Below are positions 50,020-59,948 of a stretch of 64,000 nucleotides of DNA, piece by piece; within the stretch, counting starts at the first letter, position 1; the number at the start of each line of letters is the position of its first letter. The DNA is from Accumulibacter sp. Its GTDB lineage: Bacteria; Pseudomonadota; Gammaproteobacteria; Burkholderiales; Rhodocyclaceae. The DNA lies in assembly GCA_017302455.1 (NCBI GenBank), contig JAFLDO010000017.1, forward strand, positions 1-64,000, given 5' to 3'. A program made the position numbers and the translations under genes. The notes below the pieces were generated by a model. The model saw nothing but the letters and a program-made list of their open reading frames with translations. It had not been told where the DNA came from and made no database searches.

Positions 50020-50466
50020 ATGAGTCGTCACCTTCTGCGTCCCGACGTCAGCGTCGCCTCGCTGAATGCGCGTGCTCCCGGCCACCTGCCCGGCTGGTTC
50101 GGTATCGAGATCATCGGCATCGAGCCGGGTCGGCTCGATGCCCGCCTGCCGATCCGGCCCGAGATGCTGGCGCCGAATGGCTTCCTGCACGCAGCGACGA
50201 TCGTCGCGCTCGCCGATACGAGTGCCGGCTACGCGACGATCGCCCATCTGCCGGAGGGCGCTGGCGGCTTCACGACGATCGAGTTGAAAACCAATTTTCT
50301 CGGCACGCTGACCGAAGGCTTGTTGTTGTGTACCGCCACGGCTGTTCACAGCGGTCGCCTGACGCAGGTGTGGGATGCCGAGGTGCGCAGCGAAGACGGC
50401 CGACGACTGGCACTGTTCCGATGCACGCAGATGGTGCTGTGGCCGAAGGCCGGAGTAGCGGAGTAG
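50020..50466 (+). CDS. PaaI-family hotdog thioesterase
   Basis: A 148-residue hotdog-fold protein. It has GWFGIEIIGIEPGRLDARLP near residue 25, NGFLHAATIVALADTSAGYA near 57 (the helix with the acidic residue), and TIELKTNFLGTLTEG. It probably hydrolyses acyl- or aryl-CoA. It begins one base after the acyl-CoA dehydrogenase ends. Its stop codon lies inside the left arm of a REP-like repeat (50463-50554). It shares only fold-level similarity with the thioesterase at 44950. Confidence 0.88.
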   Translation: MSRHLLRPDVSVASLNARAPGHLPGWFGIEIIGIEPGRLDARLPIRPEMLAPNGFLHAATIVALADTSAGYATIAHLPEGAGGFTTIELKTNFLGTLTEGLLLCTATAVHSGRLTQVWDAEVRSEDGRRLALFRCTQMVLWPKAGVAE

Positions 50467-50554
50467 CCCGGATGCAATGAAATGGAATCCGGGGCACACC
50501 CCATCGCGAACTGGCCGGCGACCCCGGATTTCGCATGCGCTGCATCCGGGCTAC
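50463..50554. repeat. REP-like inverted repeat (GTAGCCCGGATGCA type)
   Basis: A 92-bp sequence with perfect 14-bp ends GTAGCCCGGATGCA and TGCATCCGGGCTAC, and internal AATCCGGGG/CCCCGGATT arms, so it can fold as a long hairpin. This type of GTAGCCCGGAT palindrome is widely scattered in proteobacterial genomes. It may terminate the preceding operon. Confidence 0.88.
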
Positions 50555-50648
50555 GGTGCTGGTGGGCAAAGTCGGGGCCGGCCCATCTTGTATTCTTGGT
50601 CCGACTTGGCGGCGCCCCTCGCCGTTCAACCATAGGAATTCCGAGAAG

Positions 50649-51800
50649 ATGAGCATCCTGGAAGACTTCACGCAAGCTGCCGGCGAGTCTGGTCGATCGC
50701 TGGCGACGCTTGTGGTAGAGGCCTTGAAACTGCGCGCGTCGCCGACGCGCCTTGGCCTGTCCGAGTATATCGACTTCAAGTTGTATCTCGATGATCTCAC
50801 TTTCTCCGAAAAGGCGAGCTTCGGCGGACTGCGTACTCAGGGACTGCTCGAGGAGATTCTGATCGATAATTACTCCAAGTTCCTCAGCCTCGACAAAGTC
50901 ACCATGTATGCCCTGCTGCGGGGTCATGGCATCCCGATTCCGGAGGTGCGCGCGATTTACCGGTCAAGCCGCCCGGATTCGGTACGCTCACTTGGCTCCG
51001 CGGAAGAACTGGAAGAGTATCTGAAAAGCCCGGGCTGCCTGCCCGTTTACCTCAAGCGCGCGTTTGGCGCCTATGGCCGAGGGAACCTGCTCGTTCAGCG
51101 CATTGATGGCAACAACGTCATCTTGGGGAATGGCGCGGCGGAGCCGATCGCGGACTTCTGCCGCTCGCTGGATGCCGGCAGAACCCTGGGCTGGATGCTG
51201 CAACAGCCACTCACTTCACACCCCGAGATTCGCGCGCTCACACAGTCGGCAAAGATCTCCGGTCTGCGCATACATTCCTTCCTGTCGGGCGGGAGCACGA
51301 CAATAACCAAGGCGATCTTCAATATCAACGTCGGCGTGAAGGATTCGGACAACTTCGAACACGGAGCGAGCGGCAACCTGCTGGGCGCCGTGGACGTGGC
51401 CACGGGCAAGGTCTCACGGGTGATTGCCGGGACCGGACTCAAGCAGACAATAAACGCCGCACATCCGAGGACTGGTCGAGACATCGTCGGGTTTCAGATC
51501 CCCTACTGGGGTGATCTGCTGGCTCTCGTCGAGAACGCGCAAAAGGCGTTTCCTGGATTCATTTGCCCGGGATGGGATATCGCGCTCTGCGAAGACGGCC
51601 CGAAAGTACTCGAGGTGAACTTCTTCGGCGACATCGACCTCTCGCAGCATGCCTATCGAGTCGGCTTCCTGGACGAAAGCTTCTTGTCGCTGATGCGCGA
51701 GCGTCATCTTGACGGCCTGCTGCATACCGGTCCCAGGGCATCGGCGAGATCGCCTGTCAATCATCGCCTGGGGATCAGGCAGCATCATTGGCCCTGGTAG
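50649..51800 (+). CDS. sugar-transfer-associated ATP-grasp family protein
   Basis: A 383-residue protein. The ATP-grasp features are a lysine-glycine region (VYLKRAFGAYGRGNLLVQRI), a hydrophobic strand (GWMLQQPLTSHPEIRALTQ) and the late metal site FICPGWDIALCEDGPKVLEVN with the EVN motif. It resembles the ATP-grasp family found beside glycosyltransferases in polysaccharide loci. The partner is absent here. Start at 50649 (after CCGAGAAG); the longer frame overlaps the REP repeat. GC looks lower than its neighbours, and repeats lie on both sides, suggesting insertion into the liu region. Confidence 0.75.
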   Translation: MSILEDFTQAAGESGRSLATLVVEALKLRASPTRLGLSEYIDFKLYLDDLTFSEKASFGGLRTQGLLEEILIDNYSKFLSLDKVTMYALLRGHGIPIPEVRAIYRSSRPDSVRSLGSAEELEEYLKSPGCLPVYLKRAFGAYGRGNLLVQRIDGNNVILGNGAAEPIADFCRSLDAGRTLGWMLQQPLTSHPEIRALTQSAKISGLRIHSFLSGGSTTITKAIFNINVGVKDSDNFEHGASGNLLGAVDVATGKVSRVIAGTGLKQTINAAHPRTGRDIVGFQIPYWGDLLALVENAQKAFPGFICPGWDIALCEDGPKVLEVNFFGDIDLSQHAYRVGFLDESFLSLMRERHLDGLLHTGPRASARSPVNHRLGIRQHHWPW

Positions 51801-51829
51801 TCGCGCCAGGGCAATCGCGCCAGGGCAAT
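51791..51829. repeat. hairpin and 14-bp tandem repeat after the ATP-grasp gene
   Basis: GCCCTGG (51791-51797) can pair with CCAGGGC (51806-51812). CGCGCCAGGGCAAT is repeated perfectly in tandem at 51802-51815 and 51816-51829. The hairpin covers the ATP-grasp stop codon. There is no T run, so it is not a classical terminator. Confidence 0.75.
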
Positions 51830-51890
51830 CGCGGACAGGCCAGGTGCCGAGCCCTCACCATCGAAGCTTACCCGTCAGGAGAACGAAACC

Positions 51891-52493
51891 ATGTCGCAGC
51901 CGATAGAGTTCTATTTCGACTTCTCATCCCCCTATGGCTACCTGGCGTCGGAAAAGATCGACGACCTTGCCGCGCGCCACGGTCGCAAGGTTAAGTGGCG
52001 GCCGATCCTGCTCGGCGTCATCTTCAAGCAGACCGGCGGCGCGCCGCTGACGACGCTGCCGCTCAAGGGCGAGTACTCGCTGCATGACTTTTCGCGCTCG
52101 GCGCGCTTTCTCGATGTGCCCTACACGCACCCGGCGACCTTTCCGATCAACACGATGCACGCGGCGCGTGCCTATTACTGGTTGCACGATAATGACTGCG
52201 AAACGGCGCGCGCCTTCGCGCACAGCGTCTATCGCGCCTACTTCCGCGACGGGCGGGACATTGCCGACGTGGCCGTCGTGCTCGAACTCGCGACCCGCCA
52301 CGGCGCCGACCGCGCTACACTCGCGGAAGCGCTCAACAGCGTCGCGCTCAAGGAACGTCTGAAGGCTGAATGCGAGGCGGCGCTTGCCAAGGGCGTCTTC
52401 GGTTCGCCCTACATCAGCGTCGACGGCGAACCGTTTTTTGGTGCTGACCGACTGCCTCAGATCGAGCGCTGGTTGGCCGCCGGAGGTTTTTGA
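51891..52493 (+). CDS. 2-hydroxychromene-2-carboxylate isomerase family (DsbA-like)
   Basis: A 200-residue thioredoxin-superfamily protein of the HCCA isomerase/kappa-GST group. It starts [20 protein letters not shown], with [17 protein letters not shown] near residue 40 and the cis-Pro region [20 protein letters not shown] near 165. It lacks the CxxC of true DsbA (active Ser at FSSPY). It may act in aromatic-ring catabolism or as a glutathione-dependent isomerase. AGGAGAACG precedes the ATG. The stop overlaps the mccB start (TGATG), so it is part of the liu operon. Confidence 0.88.
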   Translation: MSQPIEFYFDFSSPYGYLASEKIDDLAARHGRKVKWRPILLGVIFKQTGGAPLTTLPLKGEYSLHDFSRSARFLDVPYTHPATFPINTMHAARAYYWLHDNDCETARAFAHSVYRAYFRDGRDIADVAVVLELATRHGADRATLAEALNSVALKERLKAECEAALAKGVFGSPYISVDGEPFFGADRLPQIERWLAAGGF

Positions 52494-54112
52494 TGCCGAT
52501 CCTGCAGACCCAGCTCAACGCGCGCAGCGCCGACTTCCAGGCCAACGTCGGGGCGATGGACAAGATCGTTGCCGACCTGCGCACGACGGTGGCGACGATC
52601 GCCCTCGGTGGTCCGGAAGGGGCGCGACAGAAACATCTGGCGCGCGGCAAGCTGCTGCCGCGCGAGCGCGTCAATGCGCTGATCGATCCGGGCTCCTCCT
52701 TCCTCGAACTGTCGCAGCTCGCCGCGTATGGCATGTACGGTGAGGCAACGCCATTCGAAGTGCCGGCGGCTTCGTTGATCACCGGCATCGGCCGCGTGAA
52801 TGGCGTCGAGTGCATGATTCTCGCCAACGATGCGACGGTGAAGGGCGGCACCTATTACCCGCTGACGGTCAAGAAGCATCTGCGGGCGCAGGAGATTGCC
52901 GGCGAGAACCGGCTGCCCTGCATCTATCTGGTCGATTCAGGGGGCGCTTTCCTGCCGATGCAGGACGAGGTCTTTCCCGACAAGGAGCATTTCGGCCGCA
53001 TTTTTTACAACCAGGCCAACCTTTCGGCCGCCGGCATCCCGCAGATCGCCGCCGTCATGGGTTCGTGCACCGCCGGCGGCGCCTACGTGCCGGCGATGTC
53101 CGACGAATCGATCATCGTCAAGGAGCAGGGAACGATCTTTCTCGGTGGGCCGCCGCTGGTCAAGGCGGCGACCGGTGAAGTGGTGAGCGCGGAAGACCTC
53201 GGTGGCGCCGACGTGCACACGCGCATTTCCGGCGTTGCCGATCACTACGCCGAGAACGATGCACACGCGCTGGCGATCGCCCGCCGCATCGTCGCCAACC
53301 TCAACTGGCGCAAGCAGCCGCCGTTGAGCCTCAGCGAGCCACGCGAGCCGCTCTACGCGACCGAAGAGCTGTATGGCGTGATTCCGACGGACACCAAGAA
53401 GCCCTTCGACGTGCGCGAGATCATCGCCCGCATCGTCGACGGGTCCGACTTCGATGAATTCAAGGCGCGCTACGGAACGACCATCGTCTGCGGCTTCGCA
53501 CGCCTGTGGGGCTACCCGCTGGGCATCGTCGCCAACAACGGCATCCTGTTCTCGGAGTCCTCGCTGAAGGCCGCACATTTCATCGAGCTGTGCGCGCAGC
53601 GCGGCATTCCGCTGCTCTTCCTGCAGAACATCACCGGCTTCATGGTCGGTCGCAAGTACGAGAACGGCGGCATCGCGCGCGACGGCGCGAAGATGGTGAC
53701 CGCGGTGGCCTGCGCGCGAGTACCCAAGTTCACGGTCGTCATCGGCGGCTCTTTCGGCGCCGGCAACTACGGCATGTGCGGCCGCGCCTACTCCCCGCGC
53801 TTCCTGTGGATGTGGCCCAACGCGCGCATCTCGGTGATGGGCGGTGAGCAGGCGGCGAACGTGCTGGCGACCGTCCGCCGCGACGGCCTCGAGGCTGCCG
53901 GCAAGACCTGGAGCGCCGACGATGAGGAGGCCTTCAAGGCGCCGATCCGCGACCAGTACGAGCTGCAGGGTCACCCCTACTACGCCAGCGCCCGCCTCTG
54001 GGACGACGGCGTGATCGACCCCGCTGACACCCGTCGGGTGGTCGGCCTCGGCCTTTCGGCTGCGCTGAACGCCGACGCCGAAGCGACGAAGTTCGGCATT
54101 TTCCGGATGTGA
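52493..54112 (+). CDS. liuB: methylcrotonyl-CoA carboxylase, carboxyltransferase subunit
   Basis: A 539-residue carboxyltransferase. It has the crotonase-like fold segments [39 protein letters not shown] and [17 protein letters not shown], and the C-terminal [18 protein letters not shown], all typical of MccB/LiuB. With the biotin subunit (54928-56970) it makes 3-methylglutaconyl-CoA. GGAGG precedes the ATG at 52493. Confidence 0.95.
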   Translation: MPILQTQLNARSADFQANVGAMDKIVADLRTTVATIALGGPEGARQKHLARGKLLPRERVNALIDPGSSFLELSQLAAYGMYGEATPFEVPAASLITGIGRVNGVECMILANDATVKGGTYYPLTVKKHLRAQEIAGENRLPCIYLVDSGGAFLPMQDEVFPDKEHFGRIFYNQANLSAAGIPQIAAVMGSCTAGGAYVPAMSDESIIVKEQGTIFLGGPPLVKAATGEVVSAEDLGGADVHTRISGVADHYAENDAHALAIARRIVANLNWRKQPPLSLSEPREPLYATEELYGVIPTDTKKPFDVREIIARIVDGSDFDEFKARYGTTIVCGFARLWGYPLGIVANNGILFSESSLKAAHFIELCAQRGIPLLFLQNITGFMVGRKYENGGIARDGAKMVTAVACARVPKFTVVIGGSFGAGNYGMCGRAYSPRFLWMWPNARISVMGGEQAANVLATVRRDGLEAAGKTWSADDEEAFKAPIRDQYELQGHPYYASARLWDDGVIDPADTRRVVGLGLSAALNADAEATKFGIFRM

Positions 54113-54121
54113 AGGGAAGCG

Positions 54122-54916
54122 ATGAGCGAGTATCAATCGATCATGACCGAGGTCGACGGCAGCGTCGGCATTCTGACGCTGAACAAGCCAAAATGTCACA
54201 ACGCCTTCGACGAGCAGCTGATTGCCGAGATCACCGTCGGCTTGCAAGAGCTTGAGTCTGACGAGCGCGTGCGCGCCGTGGTGCTTTCCTCGACCGGCAA
54301 GAGCTTCTGCGCCGGCGCCGATCTCGGCTGGATGAAGCGGGCTGCCGACTATACCCCGGAGGAGAATCTGCGCGACGCCAACCGGCTCGCCGAGCTGATG
54401 GCGACCCTGAACGAGCTTGCCAAACCGACGATCGCGCGCGTGCAGGGCGCCGCCTACGGCGGCGGCGTCGGACTGATCGCTGCCTGCGACATCGCTGTCG
54501 GCACCTACGACGCCCTGTTCACGCTAAGCGAGGTGAAGCTCGGCATCGTCCCGGCGGTGATCAGTCCCTACGTGCTGGCGGCCATCGGCGAGCGCTACAG
54601 CCGTCGCTACATGCTCACCGCAGAGCGTTTTTCGGCTGCCGAGGCCTACCGGATCGGACTGCTGCACGAGCTCGTTCCGGGCGAGGAGCAACTCGACGAG
54701 GCGATAGCCGAGATTCTCGAGAGCCTTCTCGCCAACGGCCCGCACGCGCAGGCCGAGTGCAAGGAGCTGATTCGCGTCGTTGCCGGCCAGCCGATCGACG
54801 CGCAGACGATCGACGAGACGGCGCAGCGCATCACGCGCGTACGCGCCAGCCCGGAGGGCCGGGAAGGCCTGGCCGCGTTTCTGGAGAAGCGGGCGCCGAA
54901 CTGGCTCGCCGAGTGA
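54122..54916 (+). CDS. liuC: methylglutaconyl-CoA hydratase (enoyl-CoA hydratase family)
   Basis: A 264-residue crotonase-fold enzyme. The oxyanion-hole segments are SFCAGADLGWMKRAADYTPE near residue 62 and GAAYGGGVGLIAACDIAVGT near 100, followed by SEVKLGIVPAVISPYV. Its place between the two carboxylase subunits identifies it as the hydratase that turns methylglutaconyl-CoA into HMG-CoA. GAAGGGAAGCG is its ribosome site. Confidence 0.93.
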   Translation: MSEYQSIMTEVDGSVGILTLNKPKCHNAFDEQLIAEITVGLQELESDERVRAVVLSSTGKSFCAGADLGWMKRAADYTPEENLRDANRLAELMATLNELAKPTIARVQGAAYGGGVGLIAACDIAVGTYDALFTLSEVKLGIVPAVISPYVLAAIGERYSRRYMLTAERFSAAEAYRIGLLHELVPGEEQLDEAIAEILESLLANGPHAQAECKELIRVVAGQPIDAQTIDETAQRITRVRASPEGREGLAAFLEKRAPNWLAE

Positions 54917-54927
54917 AAGGTGGCTGA

Positions 54928-56970
54928 ATGTTTTCCAAGATTCTGATTGCCAACCGCGGCGAGATCGCCTGCCGGGTGATCCGGACGGCGCGCCGTCTGG
55001 GAGTGCGCACAGTCGCCGTCTATTCCGAAGCCGACGACAATGCCCGCCACGTCCGGTTGGCTGACGAGGCGGTGTGCATCGGTCCGGCCGCCGCTCGCGA
55101 ATCGTATCTGGTGGGCGAGCGGATTCTCGATGCTGCCCGCCGAACCGGCGCGCAGGCCATCCATCCGGGCTATGGCTTCCTCTCCGAGAACGACCGGTTC
55201 GCCGACGCCTGCGCGGCTGCCGGTATCGTCTTCATCGGTCCGCCGGCAGCCGCGATCCGCGCCATGGGTTCGAAGTCGGCGGCGAAGACGCTGATGGCCG
55301 CCGCCGGCGTGCCCCTGACGCCCGGTTACCACGGCGACGATCAGGAACCGGAGTTCCTGCAGGGACAAGCCGATGCGATCGGTTATCCCGTACTGATCAA
55401 GGCGTCTGCCGGTGGGGGCGGCAAGGGAATGCGGGTGGTCGAGCGCAGCGAGGATTTCGCCGCCGCGCTCGCTTCGTGCCGGCGCGAAGCGGCTTCGTCA
55501 TTCGCCTCCGAGCAGGTGCTGATCGAGAAGTACCTGAGCCGCTCGCGCCACATCGAGATCCAGGTTTTTGCCGACTCGCTGGGGCATTGTGTGCATCTGT
55601 TCGAGCGCGATTGTTCGGTGCAGCGCCGGCACCAGAAGGTACTCGAAGAGGCGCCCGCGCCAGGCATGACGCCGGCACGGCGCGCGGCGATGGGCAAGGC
55701 GGCGGTGGACGCCGCCAGGGCCGTCGGCTACGTCGGCGCCGGCACCGTCGAATTCATCGCCAGCGACAGCTTCGCCGAGGACGGCAGCTTCTATTTCATG
55801 GAGATGAACACCCGCCTGCAGGTCGAGCACCCGGTGACCGAGATGATCACCGGCCAGGATCTCGTCGAATGGCAGTTGCGCGTCGCCAGCGGCGAGCCGC
55901 TGCCCTTGCGCCAGGATCAACTCGACATCCGTGGGCATGCGCTCGAGGCACGCATTTATGCCGAGAATCCCGACCAGGACTTCCTGCCGTCGACGGGCCG
56001 CCTGCTGCACCTGGCGCGGCCGGCCGAGAGCCTCAACGTTCGCGTCGATACGGGGATCGAACAGGGTGACGAGATCACGCCTTTCTACGACCCGATGATC
56101 GCCAAGCTGATCGTCTGGGACGTCGACCGGCATGCGGCGCTGGCGCGCATGCGGCAGGCGCTGGCCGATTACCGCATCGTCGGCGTGACGACCAACATCG
56201 ACTTCCTGTCGCGTCTCGTTGCCTGCCCGGCGTTTGCCAATGCCGATCTCGACACCGGCCTGATCGAGCGCAGCCGCGACTTTCTGTTTCCGGCCCGCAG
56301 CGAACCGCCGCACAGTGTTTTCTTCGTCGCCGCGGTTGCCGGTCTGCTGCGCGAGCAGGCGGCCGCCATCGCCCGTGCCGCCCATTCCGGTGACCCGTGG
56401 TCGCCGTGGAGCCTGCACGACGGCTGGCGCCTCAATCTCCAGCCGCGCCGCACGCTGACCTATCGCTGCGGCGAGACGCTGCATGAAGTCGTGGTCGCCT
56501 ATGAGGCCGATGGCTGGCGGCTGACGCTCGCTGGCGAATCGGTGCTGGCCCGCGGACGCATTCTCGACAGTGGCCCGTTCGCCGGACAGGTGGCCGTCGA
56601 ACTCGACGATCGCCGCCTGGTGGCCAGCGTCGTCGCGGTCACCGAGAAGCATGAGCAGAAGCGCCACGTCTTCCTCAACGGCACGAACTACGTCATCCTG
56701 CGCGACGACCCGCTGCATCTCGTCGAAGCCGGTGGCAGCCATGGCGGCGGTCTCACCGCACCGATGCCGGGCAAGGTCGTCGCCCTGCTGGCGGCTGTCG
56801 GCCAGCAGGTGGACAAGGGCGCACCGCTGCTGATTCTCGAGGCGATGAAAATGGAGCACACGATTACCGCCCCGAAGAATGGCCGGGTCAAGGCCTTCTG
56901 TTACGCCGCCGGCGATCAGGTGGCCGATGGCGCGCAACTTGTCGACTTCGAGGTCGAGGGCGGACGATGA
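54928..56970 (+). CDS. liuD: methylcrotonyl-CoA carboxylase, biotin-containing subunit
   Basis: A 680-residue protein. The biotin carboxylase half starts [20 protein letters not shown] and contains the ATP-grasp loop [15 protein letters not shown] and [19 protein letters not shown] middle BT-like domain follows. The C-terminal biotinyl domain has [13 protein letters not shown], with the biotinylated Lys in EAMKME. It carboxylates methylcrotonyl-CoA with LiuB. It starts 11 bases after the hydratase and overlaps the lyase gene (ATGA). Confidence 0.96.
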   Translation: MFSKILIANRGEIACRVIRTARRLGVRTVAVYSEADDNARHVRLADEAVCIGPAAARESYLVGERILDAARRTGAQAIHPGYGFLSENDRFADACAAAGIVFIGPPAAAIRAMGSKSAAKTLMAAAGVPLTPGYHGDDQEPEFLQGQADAIGYPVLIKASAGGGGKGMRVVERSEDFAAALASCRREAASSFASEQVLIEKYLSRSRHIEIQVFADSLGHCVHLFERDCSVQRRHQKVLEEAPAPGMTPARRAAMGKAAVDAARAVGYVGAGTVEFIASDSFAEDGSFYFMEMNTRLQVEHPVTEMITGQDLVEWQLRVASGEPLPLRQDQLDIRGHALEARIYAENPDQDFLPSTGRLLHLARPAESLNVRVDTGIEQGDEITPFYDPMIAKLIVWDVDRHAALARMRQALADYRIVGVTTNIDFLSRLVACPAFANADLDTGLIERSRDFLFPARSEPPHSVFFVAAVAGLLREQAAAIARAAHSGDPWSPWSLHDGWRLNLQPRRTLTYRCGETLHEVVVAYEADGWRLTLAGESVLARGRILDSGPFAGQVAVELDDRRLVASVVAVTEKHEQKRHVFLNGTNYVILRDDPLHLVEAGGSHGGGLTAPMPGKVVALLAAVGQQVDKGAPLLILEAMKMEHTITAPKNGRVKAFCYAAGDQVADGAQLVDFEVEGGR

Positions 56971-57899
56971 AGCTGCCGCAGCGGGTGAAGCTGGTCGAGG
57001 TCGGACCGCGCGATGGCCTGCAGAACGAGAAGCAGATCGTTGGCGCAGCGATCAAGGTCGAACTCATCGAACGGCTGGCCGCGTCGGGGCTCTCGGTGAT
57101 CGAGGCGGCCTCTTTCGTCTCGCCGCGCTGGGTGCCACAGATGGCCGACGGCAGCGAAGTCCTGCGTGCGCTGCTGACGAGTCCGCAAAGGCGTCCGACT
57201 GTCGCCTACCCGGTCCTCACACCCAACCTCAAGGGCTTCGACGCCGCCGTCGAAGCCGGCGCAGAGGAAGTCGCGATCTTCGCTGCCGCCTCGGAAACGT
57301 TCTCGCAGAAGAACATCAACTGCAGCATCGGCGAGAGTCTGAAGCGTTTCGCTGCCGTCGTCGACGCGGCCAGCGCACTCGACATCCGCGTGCGCGGGTA
57401 TGTGTCCTGTGTCGTCGCCTGCCCGTACGAAGGCGCCGTCGATCCCGCGAAGCCCGCGTGGGTGGCGAAGCAACTGCGCGACATGGGTTGTCACGAGGTC
57501 TCGCTCGGCGACACCATCGGCGCCGGCACGCCGGCAGCGATCCAGCGGATGATCGAGGCCTGCGCGACGGTGGTGCCGCTTGAACGGCTGGCGGGTCATT
57601 ACCATGACACCTACGGTATGGCGATCGCCAACATCTACGCCTCGCTCGAACTCGGGATGGCGGTATTCGACAGTTCGATCGGCGGACTCGGTGGCTGTCC
57701 CTATGCTGTCGGCGCCACCGGGAACGTGGCGACCGAAGACGTTGTCTTCCTCATGCACGGCCTGGGCATCGAAACCGGCGTCGATATGGAGCAACTCCTC
57801 AACGCGGGGCAGTTCATCGCGCGCCACCTCGGGCGCGAGCCGGGGTCGAAAGTGGCGCGCGCTCTGCTGGCCAGGTGCGACCATCGGCAAGACGGGTAG
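56967..57899 (+). CDS. mvaB: hydroxymethylglutaryl-CoA lyase
   Basis: A 310-residue DRE-TIM lyase with [20 protein letters not shown] near the N-terminus, [20 protein letters not shown] (metal His pair) and [20 protein letters not shown], which holds the active Cys. It cleaves HMG-CoA into acetyl-CoA and acetoacetate, the last step of leucine degradation. It ends the liu run; two small DUF1289 genes follow after about 150 bases. Confidence 0.95.
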   Translation: MKLPQRVKLVEVGPRDGLQNEKQIVGAAIKVELIERLAASGLSVIEAASFVSPRWVPQMADGSEVLRALLTSPQRRPTVAYPVLTPNLKGFDAAVEAGAEEVAIFAAASETFSQKNINCSIGESLKRFAAVVDAASALDIRVRGYVSCVVACPYEGAVDPAKPAWVAKQLRDMGCHEVSLGDTIGAGTPAAIQRMIEACATVVPLERLAGHYHDTYGMAIANIYASLELGMAVFDSSIGGLGGCPYAVGATGNVATEDVVFLMHGLGIETGVDMEQLLNAGQFIARHLGREPGSKVARALLARCDHRQDG

Positions 57900-58048
57900 C
57901 GATAGCCATGCGCGCGGTTCGGCCGAGCATGGCGCGACAAACGAAGCGTCATCCATCCCGTACATCCGGCGCCAGAGCCGTTGGCGCCAGCGCCTCACGC
58001 CCCCGGTTGACGGGATGCTGGGTGCACCATCATTTGAAGGAGTTCCTC

Positions 58049-58273
58049 ATGATTCAGGCGGTCGCCTCGCCGTGCATCAATGTCTGCCGGATGGACGACG
58101 ACACTGGCCTGTGTCTCGGTTGCTTCCGGACGATCGACGAGATCGCGCTCTGGAGCAACGCGTCGAACGATCAGCGGCTGACGATCCTGCTGGCCGTCGA
58201 GCATCGGCGCTGCGAGCACGATCCAGCCGGCTGCGGAACGGGGGGAGAATTCCGTGGCGAGTGCGAGCGTTGA
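58049..58273 (+). CDS. DUF1289 family small Cys-rich protein
   Basis: A 74-residue protein with the DUF1289 signature SPCINVCRMDDDTGLCLGCF (four Cys: C-x3-C, then C-x2-C) followed by RTIDEIALWSNASNDQR. Probably a small metal-binding protein of unknown function. GAAGGAG precedes the ATG, and I start there because the frame upstream is not conserved. The C-terminal Cys pair (RRCEHDPAGCG) is extra. Confidence 0.88.
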   Translation: MIQAVASPCINVCRMDDDTGLCLGCFRTIDEIALWSNASNDQRLTILLAVEHRRCEHDPAGCGTGGEFRGECER

Positions 58274-58275
58274 GC

Positions 58276-58467
58276 ATGCCCATGAACGAGGACGATTATC
58301 TTTGCGTCGGCATCTGCATGGCCGACCCCGATTCCGGTTACTGCCTCGGCTGCGGTCGTCCGCCGCTGCCGGTATCGGAGGCCAGCCAGGGGATCGTTGC
58401 CGAGGAAGTACGCCCGCTGCGCGTCTACGATGCCGGGCCTGACGGCGACTCGCCAGGCTCGGGCTGA
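58276..58467 (+). CDS. second DUF1289-like small Cys-rich protein
   Basis: A 63-residue protein. Its core CVGICMADPDSGYCLGCGRP repeats the C-x3-C...C-x2-C pattern of the preceding gene. It starts two bases after that gene ends (ATG at 58276, or 58282 two codons on). The tail, from residue about 30, is unrelated. The pair looks like an old tandem duplication with divergent tails. The stop overlaps the MBL-fold gene start at 58467 by one base. Confidence 0.75.
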   Translation: MPMNEDDYLCVGICMADPDSGYCLGCGRPPLPVSEASQGIVAEEVRPLRVYDAGPDGDSPGSG

Positions 58468-59381
58468 TGCTGCCCCGGAATCTACTGGTTCTTGAGCGTG
58501 GCTGGCTGTCGTCGAACAACGTCCTCTTCTTCGAAGGCGATGAGGCGGCGCTGATCGACAGTGGCTACGTGACGCACGCCGGGCAGACGGTCGCCCTGCT
58601 CGAGCATGCGCTGGCCGGCCGCCGACTGACAAGGCTGCTGAATACCCACTCGCATTCCGACCACATCGGCGGCAACGCTGCGGTGACCGCGGCCTTCGGC
58701 TGCCGGGTGATCGTCCCCGAAGGGATCGACGCGACCATCGCCGAGTGGGACGAAGAGGCGCTCCTGCTATCGCCGCTCGGCCAGTCGGCAACGCGCTTCC
58801 GGCATGATGCGACGATCGCCGCCGGTGACGAGGTCGAACTCGGTGGCCTCAACTGGCGGGCGATAGCGGTTCCCGGTCACGACATGGATGCGCTGGCCTT
58901 CCACAATGCCGAGCAACGCCTGCTGATCTCAGGCGATGCGCTATGGCGCAATGGTTTCGGGGTCATCTTTTCCGAGTTGCTGGGCCATCCTGAGGACGCG
59001 GGGGGCTTGCCAGCGGCGCGCGCGACGCTCGACCTGCTCGCTCGGCTGCCGGTCGACATCGTGATTCCGGGGCACGGCGCGCCCTTCGTCGAGGTCGGCG
59101 ACGCCTTCGAGCGCGCCTACCGGAAGCTTGCCGCCTTCGAGCAGGATGTGGAACTGCTGGCCCGCCACGCGCTGAAGGTGATTCTGGTCTTTGCCCTGCT
59201 GGAAAGACGGCAACTCGCGCGTGCTGATCTGCCCGATTTCCTCGCCGGCCTCAGCTTCTGCCAGAGCGTCAATGCGCGCTACCTCAACCACAGCAACGAG
59301 GTCCTCGCGCACTGGCTGGTCAGGGATCTGATCCGCGTCGGCGCGCTGAAGGACGAGGACGGACTGCTCGTCCCGCTCTAG
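58467..59381 (+). CDS. MBL-fold metallo-hydrolase
   Basis: A 304-residue metallo-beta-lactamase superfamily protein with the metal motif HSHSDHIGG (residues 61-69), AVPGHDMDALAF and DIVIPGHGAPFVEVGDAF. C-terminal region helical. It is related in fold to the phaC-linked hydrolase (43672-44742) but a different group. It starts one base before the DUF1289-like gene stops. The 3' end overlaps the minus-strand thioredoxin-like gene by four bases. Confidence 0.88.
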   Translation: MLPRNLLVLERGWLSSNNVLFFEGDEAALIDSGYVTHAGQTVALLEHALAGRRLTRLLNTHSHSDHIGGNAAVTAAFGCRVIVPEGIDATIAEWDEEALLLSPLGQSATRFRHDATIAAGDEVELGGLNWRAIAVPGHDMDALAFHNAEQRLLISGDALWRNGFGVIFSELLGHPEDAGGLPAARATLDLLARLPVDIVIPGHGAPFVEVGDAFERAYRKLAAFEQDVELLARHALKVILVFALLERRQLARADLPDFLAGLSFCQSVNARYLNHSNEVLAHWLVRDLIRVGALKDEDGLLVPL

Positions 59382-59863
59382 CCGACGTCTGGCGCCTGGC
59401 CGACGATCCGACCGCGGTCGTCGCAGCCCAGCCGCCGCAGGTCCATGTCGTCCTGCCAGCAGCGCCGTTCGACGCTCGATAGCGCATATTCCCGACTCTC
59501 CTCCCCGGTCTGTTGCGCAAAGGCTTCCAGAGTGCGTTTCAGGTGCGCCGGCGCTGGCGGCATGGTGCCGTAGAAGAGGACTTTCTCGCCGCGTTTGATG
59601 AGCAAGGTGGGGAAGTTCTCGACATCCAGATCGCCCAGGTAATCGGCATGCACCTCGATGTCCAGCCAGTGAAATCCGGCAGCCGTGAACTGTCCGGCAA
59701 GGCTTCTGAAGCCGCTTGCGTAGTCCCGGCAAACGCCGCACCACTCGGCACACAGGCAGATGACCATAAATTCCGCGCGCACCGGGTCGGTCTGCTTCGC
59801 GCCATCGTCGGCAGGATGTCCTGGCATGGCTTTCAGTGGATTCCCGCTCGATCGGCTGGGCAT
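59378..59863 (-). CDS. thioredoxin-family protein
   Basis: A 161-residue protein with a thioredoxin fold: EFMVICLCAEWCGVCRDYAS holds the active CxxC (Cys42, Cys45; the WCGVC form), and FPTLLIKRGEKVLFYGTMPP contains the cis-Pro region. No signal peptide is evident, so it is probably cytoplasmic. A Met at residue 13 (59827) is an alternative start. Tail residues after 125 are not conserved-looking. Confidence 0.85.
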   Translation of the reverse strand: MPSRSSGNPLKAMPGHPADDGAKQTDPVRAEFMVICLCAEWCGVCRDYASGFRSLAGQFTAAGFHWLDIEVHADYLGDLDVENFPTLLIKRGEKVLFYGTMPPAPAHLKRTLEAFAQQTGEESREYALSSVERRCWQDDMDLRRLGCDDRGRIVGQAPDVG

Positions 59864-59948
59864 GCTGCCGGAAGGCGCGGCGACACGCCGACGCGCGTCG
59901 GCTGTCCGGGTCGCCGCAGCAGGGCCGGAGCCGACGTCTTGATGCGAC

